DNA of 64,000 bases from Thalassotalea sp. 273M-4 (GTDB lineage: Bacteria > Pseudomonadota > Gammaproteobacteria > Enterobacterales > Alteromonadaceae). Both the position numbers and the translations under genes were made by a program. Below, in pieces: positions 1 to 7,843 of the stretch. The stretch's first letter is position 1, and each line of letters begins with the position of its first letter. Location of the stretch: NCBI RefSeq assembly GCF_041410465.1, contig NZ_CP166961.1, positions 620,001 through 684,000 of the forward strand, written 5' to 3'. The notes beneath the pieces are model-generated. The model saw only the letters and a program-made list of their open reading frames with translations, was not told the DNA's origin and did no database searches.

Positions 1-1238
1 CAGCATATTTTGACGCTTGCGGTGGCAAATTCGCCGCTACCAGAAATAACATTCATATAGTCAATTCGGTAGTTATCGCCGTCATCTTCTTGATTGTGTT
101 TAAACAATAAAGCTTCTAAATCGTCATCAAATACCTGACCTTTTTTATCGGCCAGTTTTAAGAAGTCTTGATATAACTCTTCTAAATCATACTCACTTTG
201 TTGATAGCCCAATTCTTGCATTCTATGTTTAATTACATGGCGACCACTGCGAGAGGTAAGGTTTAATTTGGTTTTGCTGATACCGACACTCTCTGGTGTC
301 ATAATTTCGTAGGTATTGGCCGCCTTTAACATGCCATCTTGGTGAATACCTGAAGAATGGCTAAAGGCGTTGGCGCCAACAATCGCTTTGTTGGCTTGCA
401 CAGGCATATTACAAATTTGACTAACAAGGCGAGAGGTACGAGCAATTTCTTTGTGTTTAATATTGGTGGTTAAGCCTAATATATCGGCGCGAGTTTTCAT
501 TATCATCGCCACTTCTTCTAATGAACAATTACCCGCACGCTCACCGATACCATTTACCGTGGCCTCAATTTGACGCGCACCGGCCTGTACTGCTGCTATT
601 GAGTTGGCCACACTCAAGCCGAGGTCGTTATGACAATGTACTGAAATAATGGCTTTGTCGATGTTTGGTACGCGATTAAAAATATTGCTGATGATGCCAC
701 CAAATTCATCGGGTAGGGTATAGCCCACAGTATCTGGAATATTAACCGTAGTCGCACCGGCATTAATTGCTGCTTCAACCATCCGACATAGGTTGTCTAT
801 TGGGGTGCGACCAGCATCTTCACAAGAAAACTCAACGTCATCAGTAAATCGTCTGGCAAACTGTACGGCTTTAACCGCCATCGCTTGCACTTCAGAAAAT
901 GGCCGTTTCAATTTATGCTGTACATGCACATCAGACGTGGAAATAAAGGTGTGTATACGAAATCTTTCTGCCGGTTTTAAGGCATCGGCACAAGCTTGAA
1001 TGTCGGCTTCAACCGCTCTTGATAAACCACAAACAACCGAGTTTTTTACGGTTTTGGCTATGGTATTAACCGACTCAAAATCTCCTGGTGATGATACCGG
1101 AAAACCGACTTCCATAATATCGACCCCCAAGCGCTCAATAGCCAAGGCTATTTGCAGTTTTTCTCGCACCGACAGGCTTGACATTAAAGCTTGTTCACCA
1201 TCTCGAAGGGTTGTATCAAATATCTTTACCGTATCCAT
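1..1238 (-). CDS. leuA: 2-isopropylmalate synthase, 5' part (truncated by window edge)
   Basis: Catalyses the first committed step of leucine biosynthesis, joining acetyl-CoA and 2-oxoisovalerate to give 2-isopropylmalate in the cytoplasm. The translation opens with [18 protein letters not shown], the [10 protein letters not shown] metal- and substrate-binding signature of the family. About 412 residues are present and the reading frame runs off the left edge at a stretch reading [14 protein letters not shown], which aligns by eye with the start of the C-terminal regulatory region of E. coli LeuA. About 110 residues are therefore missing. The start at 1238 matches the family's N-terminus; an in-frame ATG at 1250 would add four residues. 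It lies downstream of a leader peptide and attenuator (see 1274-1397), so it is probably the first gene of a leuABCD operon that continues outside the window. Confidence 0.95.
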   Translation of the reverse strand, partial: MDTVKIFDTTLRDGEQALMSSLSVREKLQIALAIERLGVDIMEVGFPVSSPGDFESVNTIAKTVKNSVVCGLSRAVEADIQACADALKPAERFRIHTFISTSDVHVQHKLKRPFSEVQAMAVKAVQFARRFTDDVEFSCEDAGRTPIDNLCRMVEAAINAGATTVNIPDTVGYTLPDEFGGIISNIFNRVPNIDKAIISVHCHNDLGLSVANSIAAVQAGARQIEATVNGIGERAGNCSLEEVAMIMKTRADILGLTTNIKHKEIARTSRLVSQICNMPVQANKAIVGANAFSHSSGIHQDGMLKAANTYEIMTPESVGISKTKLNLTSRSGRHVIKHRMQELGYQQSEYDLEELYQDFLKLADKKGQVFDDDLEALLFKHNQEDDGDNYRIDYMNVISGSGEFATASVKIC

Positions 1239-1273
1239 AGCTTTTCCCATTGCAATTCACCGATTTACGGGAA

Positions 1274-1302
1274 TAAAAAAACCCGCATTTTGATGCGGGT
1301 TT
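1274..1302 (-). terminator. leu operon attenuator terminator
   Basis: A perfect 10-bp stem (arms 1279-1288 and 1293-1302, core CCCGCAT/ATGCGGG) with a 4-base loop, followed on the minus strand by a run of U. It lies between the leader peptide and leuA. Its 5' arm contains TGCGGG on the plus strand (1294-1299), which is complementary to CCCGCA at 1341-1346 inside the leader. That offers the alternative antiterminator pairing expected for attenuation. Confidence 0.85.
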
Positions 1303-1322
1303 ATGTTTATCTTTCGTTTATT

Positions 1323-1397
1323 TTAAACAACAGAAAAACGCCCGCAGGAGGTGTGCAGGAGGTTTAGCAGAAGAATGTGTTTAAAATAATGAATCAT
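1323..1397 (-). CDS. leuL: leu operon leader peptide
   Basis: A 24-codon open frame starting at ATG 1397 and ending TAA at 1323. It contains ILLLNLL, five leucines in seven codons, just before sequence that can pair with the attenuator stem. This is the classic arrangement for attenuation: when charged leucyl-tRNA is scarce the ribosome stalls in the Leu run and the antiterminator forms. Leucine codons used include CTT, CTG, CTA and CTC. No strong Shine-Dalgarno sequence was seen before the ATG. It is too short for ordinary gene calling, but position and content make it convincing. Confidence 0.8.
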   Translation of the reverse strand: MIHYFKHILLLNLLHTSCGRFSVV

Positions 1398-1431
1398 CGT
1401 GTTTGTCTGTTTATGATTTAACTAAGCTTTA

Positions 1432-1460
1432 ACATTAATCAGTTTATAACACGCTGTCAA
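1432..1460 (-). promoter_or_regulatory. candidate leu operon promoter
   Basis: On the minus strand a perfect TTGACA (-35, 1455-1460) is followed after 17 bases by TAATGT, a weak -10. It sits about 35 bases before the leader-peptide start, as expected for a leu promoter. The -10 is poor, so the call is tentative. Confidence 0.35.
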
Positions 1461-1560
1461 TGGTAAATAAAAGGCTTGTTAGATAAATGTTGCGAGGTGG
1501 CGAGGGCGAAAAAATGAGAGGTGTAAGATTTATTTTGCCGAAGGCGGCTACAGAGCTAAC

Positions 1561-1586
1561 AAAGCGCTACTTAAGAGCAGCGCTTT
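1561..1586 (-). terminator. possible terminator after the cytidylyltransferase gene
   Basis: Inverted repeat AAAGCGCT/AGCGCTTT (1561-1568 and 1579-1586) with a 10-base loop, just past the stop at 1603. The following U tract on the minus strand is short and interrupted, so this may be weak or may need Rho. Confidence 0.45.
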
Positions 1587-1602
1587 AAACACGCGTTGAG
1601 CA

Positions 1603-2016
1603 TTAAATCTTGCTTAAAACATCGCGTAAAATGCTGCTCGATGTATGTGATGTATATGGGAAGTACATGATCTCGACCCCTACTTTAGCAAAGTCTTGTT
1701 CAATCTTGTTCCATTTTTCGGTGCCTTTCCAGTCGTCACCTACAAACATCAGATCAAATTTAAGATTATTCCACGCTTCCATTTTGTCGTAGTTCATTTG
1801 GGGAACTACTTCATCTACAAACTTAATATTTTCAACAATTTCCATTCGTTCGTTAAATGGGATTATTGGCTTTTTATTTTTCGCAGCCATTGAAAGTTCA
1901 TCACTGGTAACGCCAACAATCAAATAATCACACTCAAGTTTGGCGCGTTTTAATACGTTCAAATGACCAATATGGAATAGGTCAAAGACCCCTGTGGTAT
2001 ACCCAATCTTTTTCAT
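1603..2016 (-). CDS. tagD: glycerol-3-phosphate cytidylyltransferase-like protein (TagD family)
   Basis: A 137-residue nucleotidyltransferase of the size of Bacillus TagD. It probably transfers CMP from CTP to glycerol 3-phosphate to make CDP-glycerol. The HIGH motif is intact at residues 15-18 (GVFDLFHIGH) and VGDDWKG near residue 92 matches the TagD core. The second signature, RTxGISTT in TagD, reads YTSHTSSS here, so the substrate may differ. The next gene upstream (2189-3253) encodes a CDP-glycerol glycerophosphotransferase-like protein, which supports a CDP-glycerol role. The two are 172 bp apart on the same strand. A related phospho-alditol or phosphoethanolamine cytidylyltransferase is the main alternative. 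Confidence 0.75.
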   Translation of the reverse strand: MKKIGYTTGVFDLFHIGHLNVLKRAKLECDYLIVGVTSDELSMAAKNKKPIIPFNERMEIVENIKFVDEVVPQMNYDKMEAWNNLKFDLMFVGDDWKGTEKWNKIEQDFAKVGVEIMYFPYTSHTSSSILRDVLSKI

Positions 2017-2188
2017 ATAAGACCTTTTTTCAATACTCTGAGGCGCAGTCTATTTCTCTGCCCTAAAATAGTGGCTTATTCTACACCAGCAATGTCATGC
2101 TTTACAGTTTTATTGCGGGTATAAATTCGACCGTTAATCTAAATGTGTTCAACCCTAATATTGCCTTATGATTCTACAAAATAAATGA

Positions 2189-3253
2189 TCAAACGTTAGC
2201 GATAAGATAATCGACAATGCGCTCACTTGCCTTGCCATCGAGCTTGCCGGCCAACTTTTCACTAAAAGCTAAACGCACATCTTCGAGCATCTTGGGGTGT
2301 TGGTATTGCTGATTGACCAACTCAACAAGTTGATTATAGTTTTTGGCATGTACGGCAATTTGCGCGTATTCGCCATAGTCTTGGTCCATTCGTTTTTTAA
2401 AACGGTGGGCAAATGGTCCACGATAACTCCAACGTAATTTTAGAAAGTCGCACCAAATAACCGGTTTGTTTAACGCCGCAAACTCAAACAGAGCAGAGGA
2501 GGCATCACTGATTAACACATCAGAGCTTGCCATAAAAGGGACGAGAGAATAGTCAAAGTCAGTGGCTAAATACACATTATTAAAGCCGGACCAATGGGTT
2601 AATAACGCCTTTTGTTTGGCGTATTTATCTTTACTAATTGAAAAGTAATGTGGCTTTATCAGGATATTAAAATCAGCAAATTGCTCAGGCCAATTTTTGG
2701 CAAAACACTCAATGGAGCTTGGATAGAAGGTCGGGGCATAGGTTATGGTTGGTTTATTTGGGTCGAGTCCTAATTTAACCAATTCAAAGCCTTTCTCACG
2801 GCCTTTAATGATGTTATCAAGCTTACAAAAACCAACATCAACAAACGTGTCATTTGGGTACATGGCTGTTAATCGATCACAGCGGTATTGACCTTCAACA
2901 AATCGTACGGTCATCGCTTTATCTGATTTGGTGTAATAACTGGCCTTAGGACCAATGCCATGACCCAATTGCGCGGTTTTACTGACTTGATGTATAGCGT
3001 CAAGGTAGTCAAAACTGTTGGCAAAGAAAATCCAATCAGCAGCTTGTTCTAGGTAGTAAGCACTGGCTTCTTTATCATCTTTAACCCAGTGGCTAGCAAG
3101 CTGCTCATTAGCAATGATCTGTTTTATAACCGCATCGTCTTTACTGGGATAAAAAACAAAGCTGGTGTCAATGCCGCGTTGTTTTAATTGATGATGTACA
3201 GGAAGATATTGCGGTAAATAATATAAATGCAATACATCAAAAATGACTTTCAT
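2189..3253 (-). CDS. CDP-glycerol:glycerophosphate glycerophosphotransferase family protein
   Basis: A 354-residue protein resembling the catalytic domain of TagB/TagF-type polymerases, which move glycerol phosphate from CDP-glycerol onto a lipid- or glycan-linked acceptor. Visible motifs are GHGIG near 97-101, TYAPT at 171-175, IKPHYF at 199-204 (the KPH histidine) and ISDASSALFEFA at 248-259. No signal peptide or clear transmembrane segment is present, so membrane association would be peripheral. With the adjacent TagD-like gene it forms a two-gene module for adding glycerol phosphate to a surface structure. In a Gram-negative cell the acceptor is probably LPS, capsule or another exopolysaccharide (inference). 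Confidence 0.75.
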   Translation of the reverse strand: MKVIFDVLHLYYLPQYLPVHHQLKQRGIDTSFVFYPSKDDAVIKQIIANEQLASHWVKDDKEASAYYLEQAADWIFFANSFDYLDAIHQVSKTAQLGHGIGPKASYYTKSDKAMTVRFVEGQYRCDRLTAMYPNDTFVDVGFCKLDNIIKGREKGFELVKLGLDPNKPTITYAPTFYPSSIECFAKNWPEQFADFNILIKPHYFSISKDKYAKQKALLTHWSGFNNVYLATDFDYSLVPFMASSDVLISDASSALFEFAALNKPVIWCDFLKLRWSYRGPFAHRFKKRMDQDYGEYAQIAVHAKNYNQLVELVNQQYQHPKMLEDVRLAFSEKLAGKLDGKASERIVDYLIANV

Positions 3254-3407
3254 AATGGCGTTCGCTGTGGGTGTAAACCTGAGGTTTATATCAGGTTTTT
3301 GGCTAAATTAATTGACCGCAAGTATAAGGGATTGAGAACAATAATTCATTATACTTGCTTGAGTTATTGCTTAAAACTTTAGTCATGGTAAACAATATTG
3401 TGGTCCA

Positions 3408-3430
3408 GCAAAAACTCAATGGGATTGGTA
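3408..3430. repeat. half-copy of a dispersed palindromic repeat
   Basis: The 23 bases here match 7408-7430 with three differences and share the ending GGGATTGGTA. That other copy is one arm of a hairpin element. A more diverged relative lies at 28084-28138. All three are intergenic. Confidence 0.5.
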
Positions 3431-3436
3431 TAACGA

Positions 3437-3464
3437 TAAAAAAAGGCAGGTATTTAACCTGCCC
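3437..3464 (-). terminator. intrinsic terminator of ygiM
   Basis: Stem GGCAGGT/ACCTGCC (3445-3451 and 3457-3463) with a 5-base loop, followed on the minus strand by seven or eight U. It lies 40 bases past the ygiM stop. Confidence 0.8.
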
Positions 3465-3505
3465 ATACATTGATTACCTGACAGTAGAGAGCTTAAAGGA
3501 TGAGC

Positions 3506-4165
3506 CTAGCTCCAAGATGAATAGCCTCGACGTTTAGGCATTAGCCTAGGTAAAATTAACCCTAACAATAGACCAATCACTAAAACCGAAGCCCCATAAC
3601 TAAACCACTTGAGTTTTATATCCCAATCTTCGGTATCTAATTTGGCATTCAATTCATTGTTCTGTTGATTTAATCTTTGGTTTTCTTGACGCAAGCTGGT
3701 CATTTGAGCCTCTAAGTGGGCTAATTCACTGTCACTAGATTGCAAACGATCGTTAAGGCTGTTGAGTTTCACGGTTTTATTGGCAAGCTCTTCATTTAGC
3801 TCGGCAAGAACCATTCGCAGACCTGGTTGGTCACTTAAAAAGCGAGCATCAATCCAACCTTGGCGTTGTTTCTCGTCTTCAACTTTGATGAAATCATTTT
3901 CAACCTCAGATAATACTTTGACTTCCTCACCTGCATTCATGCTACCTAAAATGCGAAACTGAGTACCTGGCCCTGAATGAAAATATATAAATAAGTCGTC
4001 ACTGATAAAACCTAATTTAATATCATCAGTATGAGAATTTTCTGGTGAGATTTGTTGTGAGGCCTGTTCTACTACCTCGTTATTGTTTTCTTGGATAAAT
4101 GCGTTGGCAACAAAAGAGCAACACAGCATGGCAGTAGCCAATGTTTTTGTTAAGTTCATCATCAT
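3506..4165 (-). CDS. ygiM: TIGR04211-type SH3 domain protein, YgiM-like
   Basis: A 219-residue envelope protein. An N-terminal signal peptide (cleavage near VANA, about residue 22) is followed by a bacterial SH3 domain (about 50-112: LFIYFHSGPGTQFRILGSM). Next come a coiled coil (about 118-178, rich in Leu, Gln, Asn and Glu), one transmembrane helix (about 186-206) and a short basic tail RLMPKRRGYSSWS. This domain order is that of E. coli YgiM, next to ygiF, as here, where the two genes are divergent. Exact function is unknown; the SH3 domain suggests binding to peptidoglycan or a periplasmic partner. The start falls in three consecutive ATG codons. Confidence 0.85.
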   Translation of the reverse strand: MMMNLTKTLATAMLCCSFVANAFIQENNNEVVEQASQQISPENSHTDDIKLGFISDDLFIYFHSGPGTQFRILGSMNAGEEVKVLSEVENDFIKVEDEKQRQGWIDARFLSDQPGLRMVLAELNEELANKTVKLNSLNDRLQSSDSELAHLEAQMTSLRQENQRLNQQNNELNAKLDTEDWDIKLKWFSYGASVLVIGLLLGLILPRLMPKRRGYSSWS

Positions 4166-4491
4166 CAGTTTTATTAAAATTAATAATTAATTTAGGATAT
4201 TAGGGGTTTGTCAGAGCAAGCGCAAGGCATCGAGGTTAAATTTAATATAAATAAAAAGCTTGGGATAAACTTTGTTACGGTTATTTTATACAGCCTATAA
4301 CCGCGCTTTAGGGCTAACATTTTTAACGGCTATAGCCATGATATTCACCACATTTACCTGCAACCTTGAAGCAAATGCCGACGTTTTCGTACAAAAAGAT
4401 CAATTTGATGACTATTTTTTGATTGAAAGCCTAATAAAGCTTTTGTAAGCTAACGAATCGAGTACCTTAAGAAGGCAAAAAATACACATAA
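4166..4491. other. divergent intergenic region between ygiM and ygiF
   Basis: 326 bp holding the promoters of two divergent genes. No convincing ORF, terminator or palindromic operator was found. The region is AT-rich and I could not assign -35/-10 pairs with confidence. Confidence 0.5.
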
Positions 4492-5997
4492 ATGGACACT
4501 GAGATAGAACTGAAGTATTTAGTTTTAGGTGACAACATACCCACTCAAATCACCAAACTGTTAACGGATAATGCCGTCCGCTTTGAATATCATACGGACA
4601 CGCTAAGTAATCGATATTTCGATACCTGTGATTCCACATTACGCCAACATGATATAGGCCTTCGCGTGCGTAAAGGGAGCTCTGGCTTATGGGAGCAAAC
4701 AGTAAAGACTTCTGGTACTGTGCTTGCGGGTATGCATACCCGACCAGAATATAATGTCGATATTTGTCGAGATCATCCCGATTTAACCTTATTCGATCGC
4801 CAGATCTGGCCTCAAGATTTTGTCTTAGAGCAAGTTAATTCACAATTAAGTTGTCTATTTGAAACCAACTTTACTCGTCATAGTTGGCTCATTAATAACG
4901 CCGATAATAGTCAGTTTGAACTGGTATATGATACCGGCGCTATCGTTGCCAATGAGCAAAACGAGCAGATTGCCGAAATTGAACTTGAGCTGAAACAAGG
5001 GCAAGTCGAGGTGTTGTTTGATTTTGCTGAAATATTAATGGCAAACTTTGCAATAAGGCCTGGCAGTTACAGTAAAGCGGCTCGAGGGTATGCATTAGCC
5101 CAAGGTAAGTCTTTACATGCTGGTGTAGAGAGCAAAGCGTTATTAAAAATGGATCCAAGCATGGAATTGCTGGAGTCCTTTAATAGTGGTTTTGCGCAAA
5201 GTTTAACCCGTTTGCAAGTCTTGGTAGACAAGTATATTCAAAGTCCAAACTTAGAAACCTTAACAGACGTTTCTGATATGCTCGCCCTAGCCCGCCATGG
5301 ATTATGGTTATATGCCGATTATTTAACTGATGCAAATGGTCAGATTTTAAGGCAGCAAATTAATGGTATTTTGCAAGAGCTTAGTTGGGTTGAAACAGCA
5401 AAACAAATTCGCGAGCTGACCACCAAAAATGGCCATTATCGAAAAAAGATCGAATATAGCCAAAGTTTGCTTGCTGAGCTTAAAGATGAAAAGCACGCAA
5501 TCGTGGATTATCAAAAAGCGAGGGATTTGTTTCACAGTGAGCGCTTTAATCAGATGCAACTGTCGATGCTAAAAATGATCTTAAAAAAATCACCGTTTGA
5601 TGGCGATATTCCTCACTTGTCCGACTTTGCTCCAAGTTGGTTATCGCTAAGCTTAAAAAATGTAACCCAAGCATTGCAGGTGAGTGACACATTAACCGCC
5701 AATGATTACCTTGAAAACCACCGGTTAGTAACAAGGTGTTTATTAACCGGCAGTTGGTTTGGCTCTTTATTTGAAGAAGAACAACGCATTGATTTTCGCG
5801 GGCCTTGGATGGATTTACATCTAGGTATTGACGAGCTTGAAACCTTGCAGTTGCTAAAAGAACATTTGCAACGTTCCTCTGAGCAAACGCCCGTGAAATT
5901 GATTAACTGGCTTGATCATAAAGTGGATAACTTGCTGTGCGCATTAGAGCACTGTAAAGACGCCGCCTTGAGCTTAACCCCTTACTGGTTAAAATAA
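4492..5997 (+). CDS. ygiF: inorganic triphosphatase, CYTH and CHAD domain protein
   Basis: 501 residues. The N-terminal CYTH domain (about 1-205) opens with the EIELK signature (ExExK) at residues 4-8 that binds metal and triphosphate. It also has FELVYDTGAI and EIELELKQG strands of the triphosphate tunnel. The C-terminal half (about 225-495) is an alpha-helical CHAD domain, thought to bind polyphosphate. The same architecture occurs in E. coli YgiF, which hydrolyses inorganic triphosphate. This version is some 70 residues longer. In E. coli ygiF is followed by glnE; here about 7.5 kb of minus-strand genes intervenes. Confidence 0.9.
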   Translation: MDTEIELKYLVLGDNIPTQITKLLTDNAVRFEYHTDTLSNRYFDTCDSTLRQHDIGLRVRKGSSGLWEQTVKTSGTVLAGMHTRPEYNVDICRDHPDLTLFDRQIWPQDFVLEQVNSQLSCLFETNFTRHSWLINNADNSQFELVYDTGAIVANEQNEQIAEIELELKQGQVEVLFDFAEILMANFAIRPGSYSKAARGYALAQGKSLHAGVESKALLKMDPSMELLESFNSGFAQSLTRLQVLVDKYIQSPNLETLTDVSDMLALARHGLWLYADYLTDANGQILRQQINGILQELSWVETAKQIRELTTKNGHYRKKIEYSQSLLAELKDEKHAIVDYQKARDLFHSERFNQMQLSMLKMILKKSPFDGDIPHLSDFAPSWLSLSLKNVTQALQVSDTLTANDYLENHRLVTRCLLTGSWFGSLFEEEQRIDFRGPWMDLHLGIDELETLQLLKEHLQRSSEQTPVKLINWLDHKVDNLLCALEHCKDAALSLTPYWLK

Positions 5998-6030
5998 CCT
6001 ATTAAAGTGACATTAAGGTTAATGTCGATG

Positions 6031-6080
6031 AAAGCGCTCTGTTTGTTGTTTAATTTAAGCAATTAACAGAGCACTTTTTT
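6031..6080 (+). terminator. intrinsic terminator of ygiF
   Basis: Stem with arms 6031-6043 and 6065-6077 (GCTCTGTT/AACAGAGC core, one mismatch), followed by six T. It is 33 bases past the ygiF stop. Confidence 0.7.
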
Positions 6081-6110
6081 AGCGGGAATAGTTAACGCTA
6101 GAGTGGCCCA

Positions 6111-6773
6111 TTAATCGATAAATAAATGCCCTGTTTTTACCCAAATGATGGTTGGCTCTACCACATAAGGGTGGTGTACACTCATATGCGGGCTTCTAAG
6201 CCACGAGCCTTCGGGGTAACTGCCATGTTCATCTTTAAACTCACCTGATAACACCAGTATTTCTTCACCACCAAAATGACGATGCGGTTTAAATCGCTCA
6301 TTTGCCGGCCATTTTACCAAAGCAACATGCTCACCAAGGTGTTCATGCAATGGCATTACTTCTAACCCACCTTGACCTTGTAGCCACGGCGTTTCATTAC
6401 AATTTATGCGCACTTGGGCTTGATCAGAGTCTTGAAATTGATGCAATTTAACGAATAAGATGCACCCTTGCTGGGAAAATGGGGCGTGGATAAAACCTTT
6501 AGGGTTTCTAATGTAACTACCAGCAGGGTAGTCGCCAGTATGATCTGAAAACACCCCTTCGAGCACCAGAATTTCTTCTCCAAGCGGGTGATTATGCTCA
6601 GGAAATGATGAGCCAGGATCATATTTAACAATACTTGTCGCATGACCTTGTTCGGCATCTTCTCGCGCTAATGGCTTGCGCCATACACCTTGTTTAGGGC
6701 TTGGTAGCCAAGGTTGCTGCTTAGTGTCAATGACAACGCGCTTGCTAAAATCGATATTTAATTGTGAAACCAT
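6111..6773 (-). CDS. double cupin protein, ChrR-like
   Basis: 220 residues carrying two cupin folds in tandem. The first has EHNHPLGEEILVLEG (about 58-72) and the second KPHRHFGGEEILVLSG (about 162-177). Each shows the HxH(x)nE metal ligands of cupin motif 1 and a later His (FIHAP, SVHHP). The arrangement resembles the cupin part of ChrR-type anti-sigma proteins, but there is no N-terminal sigma-binding zinc domain and no sigma gene next door, so a stand-alone metal-binding or enzymatic cupin is more likely. Substrate unknown. It is convergent with ygiF. Confidence 0.7.
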   Translation of the reverse strand: MVSQLNIDFSKRVVIDTKQQPWLPSPKQGVWRKPLAREDAEQGHATSIVKYDPGSSFPEHNHPLGEEILVLEGVFSDHTGDYPAGSYIRNPKGFIHAPFSQQGCILFVKLHQFQDSDQAQVRINCNETPWLQGQGGLEVMPLHEHLGEHVALVKWPANERFKPHRHFGGEEILVLSGEFKDEHGSYPEGSWLRSPHMSVHHPYVVEPTIIWVKTGHLFID

Positions 6774-6855
6774 GTATGTCTTCGCTTTTATATCTCTAGT
6801 GTAAGTTTTGGGGAGCAGAGGGGGCGTTTAAGTTCTGGTACCGTAAAACCTAGGC

Positions 6856-7212
6856 TTAAGCGACGTTTTGATGAGCTTGAATAACCTGCTCTACTTTACA
6901 GGTAATGGCCCAAACTTGTTTGTACCCCAATCTGATTAGCTGTTCTGCGGCTAGCACCGCTCTTGCACCACCAGCACAGTAAATAAAAATCGCTTTATCC
7001 GGCTCTGGGTATTGTTCAAGGACTTTCATCTCCAACACCCCGCGAGGAATATTGATAGCCCCTGGTGATGCCTTGGCAGCATACTCGCCCGGCTCTCTAA
7101 CATCAATTAATATACCGTCAACTTGTGGACGCATTGTTGCTGCGTCAACAGCACTGATGCAATTTACATGTTGTTGTACTTGTGCAATTAACGCAGGGAT
7201 TTTTATTAGCAT
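6856..7212 (-). CDS. rhodanese-like domain protein
   Basis: A single rhodanese domain of 118 residues, probably a cytoplasmic sulfurtransferase. Characteristic parts are LIDVREPGEYAAKASPGAINIPRG and the active-site loop IYCAGGARA, with the catalytic Cys in CAGGAR. The ATG at 7212 is preferred because GAGGAAAT lies at a good distance before it on the minus strand. The frame extends to 7257, but those extra residues have no ribosome binding site and do not fit the fold. It lies 82 bp upstream of the cupin gene on the same strand. Confidence 0.8.
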   Translation of the reverse strand: MLIKIPALIAQVQQHVNCISAVDAATMRPQVDGILIDVREPGEYAAKASPGAINIPRGVLEMKVLEQYPEPDKAIFIYCAGGARAVLAAEQLIRLGYKQVWAITCKVEQVIQAHQNVA

Positions 7213-7354
7213 AATATTTCCTCTTATTTTAATTTCTATTTGTATTACCAAAAGCAAGCGAATAGTAGCGTTATCGCCTCTACTTATGCTTATTATTGAG
7301 ATTTTCTGATGACTAGCTTAGCACAGTGGCTTTATTGAAATAAATCTATGCTTA

Positions 7355-7430
7355 TACCAATCTAATTAAGTTTTTGCCCAACACTGAGTGAGCAAAAAAC
7401 TGAGTGAGCAAAAACTGAGTGGGATTGGTA
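7355..7430. repeat. palindromic intergenic repeat with internal tandem repeat
   Basis: Arms TACCAATC (7355-7362) and GATTGGTA (7423-7430). Further inside, GTTTTTGC and GCAAAAAC again pair, so this is an imperfect hairpin of about 76 bases. It contains a tandem repeat of ACTGAGTGAGCAAAAA (about 2.5 units, 7383-7420). It lies beyond the terminator of the pspA-like cluster. Related sequences are at 3408-3430 and 28084-28138. Confidence 0.65.
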
Positions 7431-7451
7431 TTAGAAGCTAAAGCCGCAAAC

Positions 7452-7476
7452 TAAAAAGGGATCATGATGATCCCTT
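7452..7476 (-). terminator. terminator of the pspA-like cluster
   Basis: Stem AGGGATCA/TGATCCCT (7457-7464 and 7468-7475) with a 3-base loop and five U on the minus strand, 38 bases beyond the last stop at 7514. Confidence 0.8.
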
Positions 7477-7513
7477 GTGAGCTTGAGGTGACCCTATGAA
7501 CAAGCTTGTGTCG

Positions 7514-7843
7514 TTAATTTGGTAAATGCTTGGCGTATTCGATTAACTCTTCCATTAACTTACGCTTTATTTCCAATTGCTTATCAGGCGATATGTTGTA
7601 TTTTTCGCCCAGTAATTGATAGTCATCAAGACTCAATGACACTGTAAGGCGAGGGCGTTTAGGTTTTTTATTTACCGGTAAGCCAAGAATATTACGGATT
7701 TGATCTGACGGGCTTAAATTGGCTTCTACGGCAGCTTTACGTAGCATTTTTTGTACTTTTTCATCCATATCAAATGCAACCTGCACCGCTTTCACGGCCT
7801 TTACATTTGACTGCCACTTATCAGGAACTTTACGATTATTCAT
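7514..7843 (-). CDS. small basic protein with ribbon-helix-helix-like segments, function unknown
   Basis: 109 residues, rich in Lys and Arg. I do not recognise a named family. Two segments look like a beta strand followed by two helices. One is VQVAFDMDEKVQKMLRKAAVEAN then LSPSDQIRNILGL (about 21-55). The other is RLTVSLSLDDYQLLGEKYNI then SPDKQLEIKRKLMEELIEYA (about 65-104). That pattern is reminiscent of ribbon-helix-helix DNA-binding proteins (inference from pattern only). It overlaps the end of the DUF2491 gene by 8 bases, so its translation is probably coupled. It is the last gene of the cluster, a plausible place for an autoregulator of the palindromes at 9717, 9752 and 13449. Confidence 0.6.
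   Translation of the reverse strand: MNNRKVPDKWQSNVKAVKAVQVAFDMDEKVQKMLRKAAVEANLSPSDQIRNILGLPVNKKPKRPRLTVSLSLDDYQLLGEKYNISPDKQLEIKRKLMEELIEYAKHLPN

Noticed and set aside
3355..3537. 60-codon plus-strand ORF
   Set aside because: It covers the terminator of ygiM and the half-copy repeat, and has no family resemblance.
6111..6773. Cupin protein as a ChrR-type anti-sigma factor
   Set aside because: The zinc-binding N-terminal sigma-inhibiting domain is lacking and no ECF sigma gene is adjacent.
7383..7420. Tandem repeat that could suggest a CRISPR array
   Set aside because: The units are 15-16 bp and adjacent, without spacers, and no cas genes are present.
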